The notes under the pieces are model-generated. The model was given only the letters and a program-made list of their open reading frames with translations. It had not been told where the DNA came from and searched no databases. Shown piece by piece: positions 51,195 through 61,106 of a DNA stretch of 64,000 nt. Made by a program: the position numbers and the translations under genes. How positions within the stretch are numbered: position 1 is the stretch's first letter; every line of letters begins with the position of its first letter. The DNA comes from Euglena gracilis (Eukaryota; Euglenida; Euglenophyceae; Euglenales): NCBI GenBank assembly GCA_039621445.1, contig CP154956.1, forward strand, positions 16,993,562 through 17,057,561, written 5' to 3'.

Positions 51195-51420
51195 CAGGAT
51201 TTTTTAGTCTTGGGCCCCGGGGGGGGGTGGGGTGGATGGGTCCGGCCGAGCCCCCCCCCCCGGGTTTTTGGGTGCCCCTTTTCGGCGCCCTGAAAGTTTT
51301 TAGCATTTTTCGTTGATTTTTTGGCCATTTTCGGGGGAAATTGAGTGGGTACCCCGGGACGCCCCCGGGGGGCCCCCCAGGGGGTGGGGTGGGACCCCCC
51401 CGGTCTTTAAAAAACCCCTG
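51195..51420. mobile_element. Class I MITE, 226 bp
   Basis: Left CAGGATTTTTTAGTCTTGGG; right reads CAGGGGTTTTTTAAAGACCG on the other strand. Flanking 8-mers tttgcaag and tttgggag match at 6 of 8. Same family as 29186-29383 and 63430-63631, inserted in the opposite orientation. Confidence 0.8.
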
Positions 51421-51781
51421 TTTGGGAGTTTGTTTGTTTGGGGGTGCTCCAAACAATACCCAACGCGCAAAAAAATAACTGGGTGGGACACCAGTTTGGT
51501 TTAAAAAAAATGTTTCCGGCATCAACAAAAAACGATCCACATGAAAACGAAATATACCTGTTTTTTTGCAACAAAATGAAGCATAGGGCCGAGGTTGGCC
51601 GTTCCCATTCACAAAGAGGTTGCCTCAATTAAATATTCTTTACATTTGCATGACAGAATATACACTCAAGAGGAAATGCAGCAGCCAAAAAATGACCGCT
51701 TCCATGATCTTTCACAACAAACAAATACAAACCAGGTTGACGTGAGTGCAGTCAGCTGGAATTTTATCAGACAAGGTTTAT

Positions 51782-51784
51782 AAT

Positions 51785-51846
<62 letters not shown>
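51782..51846. repeat. AAC then AAT microsatellite
   Basis: About ten AAC units followed by about ten AAT units. Confidence 0.97.
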
Positions 51847-51850
<4 letters not shown>

Positions 51851-52215
51851 TTTAAAATAGAAATGCACACAACAAATTTTTACTACCAATATATAGCGAC
51901 ACAAATCAATGGACAAAATATTTCTGCTGTGGGAAGACAGTGGCGGTTGGCCAACCCCACACAAAGGGTTGTGGTCAGGGGGCAGTCAAAGCAGTACCAC
52001 TGCTGGCAGGCGGCGGAGGAGGACCGTTTGGGGGACGTCGAACCACAGCGTGGGGGCCGAACGGACAGGTGACCGGGTCAGGGACAGAAATACCCCGGGC
52101 TTGAAGGGAGCACAGGGACGCTCAGACCGGCGTTTCAACGGACTGGGGCGAAGCTGCGCGGCGCCTCGACCGGTTCAAATGTGACCTCCGAAAGCAGCGT
52201 TTGAAGGCCGTTACC

Positions 52216-52260
<45 letters not shown>

Positions 52261-52735
52261 GCCTCTGTGTGCGTGTGTGTGTGTGTGTGTGTTACTGCCT
52301 CTGTGTGTGTGTGTTACTGCCTCTCTCAGGCCAGATATCAAATGGGAATGCGGCCATCAGAGGATGCGATGGCATACTTGATTGCAACTCCGGAAAGAAT
52401 GAACCTTCTGCCTTGGGAGTGCCGTCGAGGGAAACCGGGCTGCATCCGTCAGACACGGACCTGGTGTGTGTCGATTCCCGACCGTGGATGCAGTATTCCT
52501 GGGCTGGCAGAGTCTCCAAAGATACCATTGTCCGCCGAGGGCCCATAAATATTTGAATGGGAAGAATGACAGCCGGATTTATGACGGTCCCAAAAATTCC
52601 AAGCCTTAGGATGGACACACAGGTTATTGGTGTCCAAATATTGTCTGTCCTCCTCTTAGGCACCTTCCTTGAAGTCAGCAAGGCTCACTCAGTCCATGTT
52701 GAAAGCAACATTCTTACAGGTTGTCCAACATTCTG
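51847..52735. other. Region with open frames, no gene recognised
   Basis: Outside the GT array at 52221-52325 this is the longest repeat-poor stretch between 36 and 55 kb. A plus-strand frame from about 52330 to 52548 and a minus-strand frame 52292-52681 overlap; neither shows a recognisable domain. Confidence 0.3.
52221..52325. repeat. GT microsatellite with TTACTGCCTCT spacers
   Basis: GT run, then the spacer TTACTGCCTCT repeated three times between shorter GT runs. Confidence 0.95.
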
Positions 52736-52739
52736 CAAT

Positions 52740-53055
52740 CCAAATAATATACCCTGGGGGCTATTTGGGCAGCCGAAGTCGGGGTTCGGGGACTATTATT
52801 TGGGGTGTATATTACTTGGGCAAAATTTCAAAGTCAAAAAAAAACACAACACGCACATTTTCTCATAATTCCAGATTTCGCACATTTTTGGCACTGTGAT
52901 ATGCATTTACGTCAACTTTGTTGTACCAACCATGCTTGCCAAAATATGCTGTTTTTGCAGAGGAAGGCAACATTTTCCGCATCGCTTGATTTCCCTTTCC
53001 GGGTGTGGCAGGGGGTATATTATTTGGGGGGTTTACTTGGGCGTAGGGGGGGGGA
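52740..53055. repeat. TATTATTTGGGG repeat cluster
   Basis: ACTATTATTTGGGG, TATATTACTTGGGC (52800-52820) and TATATTATTTGGGG, TTTACTTGGGC (53015-53045) are the two ends of a segment with related, direct motifs. Similar to 11930-12195 and 31855-31930. Confidence 0.5.
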
Positions 53056-53059
53056 GAGC

Positions 53060-54415
53060 CGGGGAACATATGGCATTTTGTCGAATTGAGAGCCCTCGTG
53101 CGAAGAGTGCCAAGCCCCCGAAGCAGCGTTGGGTTTAGGAGGGCAAAGCACTGGGATCAGCGTCTGCATAAAGAGGGGTGGGAGAGGGACTGCCTTGCTG
53201 GGAAAGGAGGCCAGAAGTGGGGCAGGGCCCGTGTGTGTGTGCGACCGGAGGCTCGCCACCGGTCCGCCCTGCCTTGCACTGGCAATGTTGCTTCGGCCCT
53301 GGGGGTGTGCGGAGTCGCTTAGAGATTTTTCAAAGCCCAGAGGCGAGGGGGTCCCGAGCCAGGGATTTTTTTTTGCCAGGTTGGACCCCCAGGGGGTCCA
53401 ATTGTCGCACGTTTTGTCCGAACTTTGGTGGGGTGCTTACACTTGGGTGCGGCCCCAGGGCTCTTTTTTTTCCCCCCTGCACCAGTGCCATTCCATATGA
53501 AGTTCTTTCGCAATGTCCAGTGAGGCGTTGCTGATATTTGGGGTCGAGGCAAAATCGGCCAAGAGGTGGGAAGCCGTGGGGGGTGGGTGCTAGCCCCACC
53601 CGGGGGGGGGGGTCAGGCTGAGTAGAAACCCCTGGAGGGGGTTGGGTCTCCTCCCTTTTTCGAGGTTTTCTTGAAATAAAAAAAATCCTTGAAATAACCT
53701 AAAAATTTGACCCCAATTGACCCCCAAACCTGTGCGTCCCAAACCCATTCTGTCCGAGCAGACGTGTGTCATGGCCAGGGGTTCAGGTGAAATGCAGCCT
53801 TGCGATCAAGACAGCACTTGCGTGATTGATGGATTGAGGGATCCCATCCAGCCACCTGAGGTGGCCTCTTGAGGTGACAGGGGGTTGCAAGCTTCTCAAC
53901 CCGTGGGACCCCCCCCCAAAGCAGAGGTCCAACTTGAAAAAACGCCTGCCTTGCGCAGGTTGGAGGGTCTTTCAACGGCGAGGGGACTCCAACAGCGACA
54001 CACGCCCTGAGAGCCAACTGGCGGACACCTCCTTTCGGGAGCGGCTCCTCCTTGCTGGCTCGGATGGCACCGTGCAAGGTGGCTGGCCCACACGGCCGCC
54101 GTCCCCCGCACGCCCCTGTCTTTCGGAGACGCACGCCGGGCTGAACAACAAACCACCGGACCTGGTCTCAGCTGCTAACCCTCCCATGGCGATTCAGTAA
54201 AGCCACGATCACTGGAGCACTCCACCCGTGGCAATCCACAAAAAAACTGAAATTCTTCGTCGGACCAAGGTCAAAAAAGATCGGTGGCCCCCCAAAAAAT
54301 GACAAACGCAGGGGAAGAATCCGCACCCTTGCCCAAGCCAGTCGCCGTAATGATCTCATACCTCCCCCCCAAAGACTGCAACTGACGAGTCCAATTGACG
54401 ACACATTCCCCAATT
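53060..54415. other. No gene recognised
   Basis: Several overlapping frames up to about 120 codons on both strands (for example 53769-54134 minus, 53874-54200 plus). None has a recognisable domain or fits a splice model. Confidence 0.3.
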
Positions 54416-54419
54416 TTTC

Positions 54420-54605
54420 AGTGGGGGGGGGGGGGGGGGTGGGGGGGGGGGGGGGGGGTTTTTTTTCTTTTTTTTTGGGGGGGTGTTTTTGGGGGGGGGG
54501 GTTTTTTTTTGGGTGGGGGGGGGGGGGGGTTTTTTTTTTTTTTTTTTTGGGGGTTTTGGGGGGTGGGGGGGGCCTCTTTTGGGGGGTGTGTGGGTGGGGG
54601 GGGGG
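54420..54605. repeat. G/T homopolymer tract
   Basis: About 185 bp of alternating poly-G and poly-T runs with only a handful of other bases. Extreme low complexity; base-calling error is a real possibility. Confidence 0.9.
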
Positions 54606-54888
54606 TGTCCATTCTGCAATCACGTGTAAAAATCAAAGAAATGGGGGCAACTTCCACACTTCAACACTTCAACAAACAGAGGCTTGCTCTGGGCTTGATT
54701 CAAATGCAGCAGAGGCAGACCCTCAGGACCGAGGGGACGTGAGCACTCGAGGGGAGGTGAGGACTCGGGTGAACGGTCTGTGGGGAGCAGAAATCCAGCA
54801 AAGATGACGGTGGGCGGCTGTCAAACAACAATGGAATGTTTTAATTCCGGTTGCTTGCTTGCTGGTTTGCTTTCCTTGTTCAAAAGTG

Positions 54889-55250
54889 ACAAATTCAACA
54901 AATTTTTACAAAAATACAATGCAACAGAAATACAAAAACGCAAACAAATTGCAAAAAACAAACAAACAAACAACAAAAAGAGACACAAACCAAACCAAAG
55001 CAAAACAATAGAAAGAAAAAAACACAAAAAACAAAATAAAATGACACATAAAGAATCAAGACACAAAGGGACAAATTCAACAAATTTTACAAAAACTAAA
55101 ATGCAACAGAAATACAAAAACACAAACAAATTGCAAAACAAACAAACAAACAAACAAACAACAAAAAGAGACAACAAACCAAACCAAAACAAAACAATAG
55201 AAAAGGAAAAAAATAACACATAAAGAATCAGACACAAAGACACAGCAGGG
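54889..55250. repeat. Direct tandem duplication, about 181-bp unit
   Basis: Two AT-rich copies (54889-55069 and 55070-55250) share 'acaaattcaacaaattttac', 'atgcaacagaaatacaaaaac', 'caacaaaaagagac' and 'acacataaagaatc'. Located just 3' of pseudokinase gene A. Confidence 0.88.
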
Positions 55251-55265
55251 CAGACACACAATAGG

Positions 55266-58200
55266 GCCGCCAGGGGCAGGGACGGGGGCTGCAGGCTGCG
55301 CAGCACGCGGAGGGCCTCCAGGGCGGTGATGCGGGTGTCGGGGTCGCGCTCCAGCAGCCGGTGGTACACGTCGGCGAACAGCCCGCCGTGGGCGTTGGCC
55401 ACCTCGCGGCTAATGGCTGCGGCAGGGACGAGGGGGCACACCGTGGACTGGACCCTCAAAAAAAAAAAAGAAAGAGAAAAGCAAACAAAAAAAACAACAA
55501 AACAAAACAGTGGGAAAAAACAGCAAAAAAAACTTATTTGACACCATATGTTTGCGGGTCTGAAAGCAAAAAAAAGGGGGAAAATGAAAAATGTGGATGT
55601 GCAGAAAACCAAAACAACCCACAGAAAACACAATCAATTTTTGCAGACTTTTCATTTCTGAATTGCAGAAATGAAAATATTATTTATTTGGCAGAATCTG
55701 ATTAGAAGATAAGAAAAAATTTCACCTCCGCCGGGGTAAAACTTTAGGGCAAAATTCATTCCGATAACCCTTGATCCTGATCTGTGATTTCTGACTATTT
55801 ATTGTTATGGACAAACATGGAGGGGAACGGCCCTATGTTGCTGGCGATTAAGTTAGAAAAAGGCCAAAAATGACAGCAATTCCAAAAAAAAATTGATGAT
55901 GCCCCATTCATCAAACATGTCCTCGTGGACAATTCAGGAGGCCTGATTTCACCAGCTCGCAGTTCGTCCCAATCATCTTGACCTTTTGCCAGCACTTGTC
56001 ATCATCCACTGGCCCCCAGAACAGCACAATACTGTGCAGCATGCCAGTTTGACCAACACTAGCCACCTGTTCTCCAATTCCACAAACTTTAGAGATGGGA
56101 CGAGGTCTGTGATAATGATGACGGACATAGGGGAGGGCATGGAGGAGAGCACATGAGAGAGGAGAGCACAGAGGGCATGGAGGTTTCCCCTTTCATGGAA
56201 ATTGGACGCCGAGGGAAATCGATCCCCGACATTTTTAACTTTTGAAAGCTTTTTCCAGCAGAAATCGAATAATTGGTGGGAAAATATACCCCAAAAGCTG
56301 CCAAATAAAAAAAGCAAAAAAAAAACACAGAAAAATGTGTTTGTGTTTCAGCTGGCTCTGAAAAAGATGAAAAATGACACGAGCAGACCAAAGCGCCATC
56401 AGATCAAAGTGTCACTCTTGTGTGGTAATCAATGCACAGACATTCCCCCCAAAAATCCCAAAAATATCCCATGGTTTTGGAGAAAGAAGGCCTGTAAACA
56501 CCAAGCGCTTTGCCGCCGATTCCATTTGGCACCCCCCACCGCTGCTCCGTGTCCCCCTTGCCGCCGGGCGGCCGGCACACACCCTGCAGGGCGACGGCGT
56601 CAGCGGCGAGGGCGGTGCCCCAGTGCTGGCGGTCGTTGCGCAGCAGCTTCAGCGTGACCAGCTCGCTGAGCACGCAGCCGAAGCTCCGGTCGCAGCGGCG
56701 GGGTTGACCCCCTGGCCAAAGTAAGACCCGGAGGAAAAGCGCTCTCGGGAGACCAATTTGACACCCCTCTGCCGGCAAAAAAAAAAATCTAAAAAATCAC
56801 AGGCAATCCCAATTTGGCACAAAAATGAGGAAATTTCTGATTTATTTTTCGGATTGTTGAGAGCCCAAAAGCATGGCATTTCTCAATTTAGACCGATTTA
56901 CATATGGCACAAAGAGCCCAAGGGAACATTGTTGTGCTTTTGGAACCTAAAAGATGATCTGGGAGGAGATTCAAAGTCGGCCAAAGAAAAAAAATCCAAA
57001 AATAAGTCCCCCGAAAATGAGATCCGGCTGGAACTGAGTCGAACTGGACCCGAAAAAAACTGAAAATCCCATATAAAAATCCAAAAAAATATTAATATTT
57101 AATAAGTAAAATATTTTAAACACAAATAAAAAAATTGGATACATTAAATTAAACATTTTTTTGAATGTGCTGTGAGCATCTCCCCCACCTCATCCGTCGC
57201 TGGCCACATGTCGTAAGACGGTAGTGGCTTCTCCCACGGCTGCAGCTCCCGGTGGGGCACCTCGCTGTCCATCCACTCCGGCGGAGCGTACGTCTTGCAG
57301 CCGCCGGTGGGGGCCCGGCAGGGTCGGCATATCTGTGGCCTAGAGGACAACCCAAGCTCCATCCCCAGTGACGGCTGTGAATTGTGTTGTGGACGAGTGG
57401 TGAGACGACTTTGTGCACAGGGATGCTGCTAACGCTGCACAGCAACGCATGCCACGACACCTTTCACCAAGGAACAGTCACACATTCGGGGTTGAAGCGT
57501 GATAGCAGATCAAAAGGCACTCGCAGCCTGCAGAAATGCGTTGGAAAGGGGGGGGTTGGGGTGGGGGATATGCCCCATTTCCATCACTTGACTCAGAAAA
57601 ATTTCACAAATTTGGTCATTTCGCAACACAGACGTAGGATTTGAGCTGCAATTCACAATTCATCTTTTTTTCTGACAAAAAAGTTAAAAAAAAACCATTT
57701 TTAGAAGTGTGAGAACATATTGATTCTGGAAGTGTGTAATTTATTTGTTGAAAAATCTAGAAACGGGAAAAAATATCTCGAAAACAGTAACAGGTAAACA
57801 GGTAACACGTTTTTCTAAGTCAAAATTATTTCCCAGCAGAAATAGGGATTTTCCAGCAGAAATAGGGATAAACTTGCTAATTTTGTCAAACTTTGGAAAT
57901 TTTTGGCAAAATTTGGCAAATTTGCAACAAAGCAACAAAAAACATCTGGGTTCCCTTGTGAAACGTCCAAAGAATGACCGGAACTCACTTCGCCTTCCAT
58001 TTCAGACTTATACGGGAAAAATGCAGAAAAAGAAGAATTTGGGGGGGGATTGTGGAAAATTGCGGATGATTGCAAAAAATGCGGAAAAATTGTGGAAAAT
58101 TGCCAAAATACCAACAACCAGAGATACGAGAGGCCGACAACACCGGGGCCGATGGAGCGGGGGGTGTGGTTCCCACGCTCCAGCCACAGCGGGCTGCCGA

Positions 58201-61055
58201 AGCAGGTCAGCTTCAGCTGCTTCCGCTCCCGCATCACCAGAATGTTCCCCGGCCGCAGGTCCCCGTGCAAGCACCCTACAGGGGATAGGGGAAGGGGGAT
58301 CCCAATCTCTTATTATTATTAAATACTTTTCGCCTCTCCCTATTTCCAACGACCGGGAATGGACATCGGGTTCTGACCAAAAAAGGGATCTCCTGACCAG
58401 GGGTAGGGTCCGTCGTCAGACCTGCAAAGAGATATCCAGTGGTCGTTAGACATAAATGGATCGTTGGAAATTGCAGGCAGGGGCAATCATTTAACATTAT
58501 TGTTTTTTGAAACTTTCAAGCATATTGACATCTCCAACGTACGATTTCCGCAAAATGTTCCCAACCAGCCTTCCAGCATGCGGCATCATGTTATTCTGTT
58601 AACCATATTGTACTGGAAACACTCTGCAGCCAATGTAACTCCACTAAAAAGACGCCAAACAATATGAAATCTGGATGGCAGGTTGCATCCTATGAAAAAC
58701 CCACAGGAAAAAAGGTTAAAAAAAGAGGGGGGGACGGGTTGACTTGACTGAAAAAAAAAAAGTGACCGCTGGCATCCTTGGAAGCATCCTTGGATCATCC
58801 AAAAGTGCGGTTTATCATTGTCAACCTTGTTCGACGCCCAGACTGGCCGTTGGCCGGCCCTTCCGCCTTGGGGCAGTCCAGGGCAACAAAAAAAGAAATA
58901 CCGTCCCAATCGGGCCTCCCGGCTTGCGGGCCTGGACTTGAGGAATGGGCCGGACACCTTGCTCGTGAACGAACGCCAGCGCAGAGCCGATTTGGAGGGC
59001 GAAATCCTGCACTCGAGGGCAGGGGGTGGCCTGGCCTGGGTGAGCACGGTGGGGTCTGCGGACCGACCACGGAGGGGGGGTCCCGTTGTGTGGGGGTCCC
59101 CTTAGTTGCACTAAGGCTTCTTGTCTGTTTATGGCCGGCGCTAACTTCGCTTCTGGCCCAGTTTGCTGCGTGGGGGTCCCCCCTGGAACCCCTCAGGTCC
59201 AATCGGGATTCTGCAAGGAGTTTCCTACAATGGGCTGGAACCCATACTCCCACCTGCTGAAATGGGACCACCCGGCGTGGGGACTCAGTCCCAGAACCAC
59301 CCACACCCCGAGGGTCTTCCGAGTTTTGAAGAAGGCCCGGCAAACAACGCGACGGGGAGATTGCAGGGTTGGTAGCTGCACGCTCCCAGCCTCAACGCGG
59401 AGAGAAGCAGTGTGCTGTATTGCGCGGGACCTTTGTCACCTGGTCTGAGTGAAAATTCAACGAAGAATATTCAACCTTACTGACCATAATCATGTGATTT
59501 TTTTAAAAAAAAACACAAAATTCACATCCCTAAATTTAGGACTGTTTTTTTTTGTTATAAAATCTGGATCTGGAGATTCCGGTAGCGTTTGAAGATTTAA
59601 TGGTGAACAGGAGAAAACATATCCTTTCTTTGCAGATCAGAAACAATGATTCCTATGAACGAAGGCCAGCACGGTCAGCCGTCATGCGCCCTTGTGGGGG
59701 GTCTGCTGGTGCGCAGGGACTGTTTTGCTGAGCAGCCTCCCATCAGAGGGCCGGGGCACCCCTTGGACGGGACGCGGATATTCCCAGCTTCTGGTGGGCC
59801 TTGGCCCAGATGTAGCTGGACAGCGTGCCGTTGCCGCAGTACTCGAGCCTGTAGAAAGCACATATGGAGCATGGGCAAACATTTTTATCCATCCATTTAT
59901 CCACATGTGCGTGCATATGTAGGCATAAAAATAAATACGGGTGAGGGTATAGGTATAATTATAGGGGTAAATGCATAATTATAGGTGTACAGGCACAGAT
60001 ATTAAATGTACAAATATCAGCATGGGAATGGGTATGGGCAGTACTATAAAAATAAATGATATATATAATATAATACACACACAAATATATACAATATATA
60101 TATATATGTATCCAGCTGTCATATAATATATATTATATATATATATCTTTATTCAGATCTATAATGAAACATACATACATACATACATGCATGCATGCAT
60201 GCATGCATACATACATACATACATACATACATACATACATACATACATACATACATACATACGTACGTACGTACGTACATACATACGTACGTACATACAT
60301 ACATACATACATACATACATACATACATACATACATACATACATACATACATACATACATACATACATACATACATACATACATACATACATACATGCAT
60401 GCATGCATGCATGCATACATACATGCATGCATACATACATACAGACAGACGGGCCGACAGACAGACAGACAGACAGACAGAATGCATGCATACATACACA
60501 CGTACATATGTAGGCACGTACATAATATATGTATAAGGTCCGGGAGGGTTGGCACTTTATTTTAGGAATAAGGTTAGAGTTAGGATTGGCTTGCCGAAAA
60601 CATTTTTAGGGACCAAAATAGGCCAGAAATTAGGTCTCATCCAAGGGAAGATTTTTGAAAGCACATTTTGCCTCAAATATGCCCAAATTCGGTCGAAATT
60701 CGTCCGGAATGCGGCCTAACTTCTCCGTAACCCTCAAATATATACAAATATAATACAAAATATATTATGTATTTATTATGCACACGCGGAAGCCATTTTT
60801 TTTACCCCCCCCGGCTATAACCAATCCAGGAGGAATCCATTTTGTGTTATTGATGGAATAGGGTTAGGGTTCGGAGTTCGGTATATATATACACATATAT
60901 GTACATATACATATATATACATATATATATATAATATATACATATACATAGACATATATATATATATATATATAGATATAGAGAGAGATATATATGATAT
61001 TATATATATAGATTAGAGAGAGAGAGATATATATATATATCTATCTAATAATAGA

Positions 61056-61106
<51 letters not shown>

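Noticed and set aside
54168-54807. Proline- or glycine-rich frames
   Set aside because: They arise from the G/T homopolymer tract.
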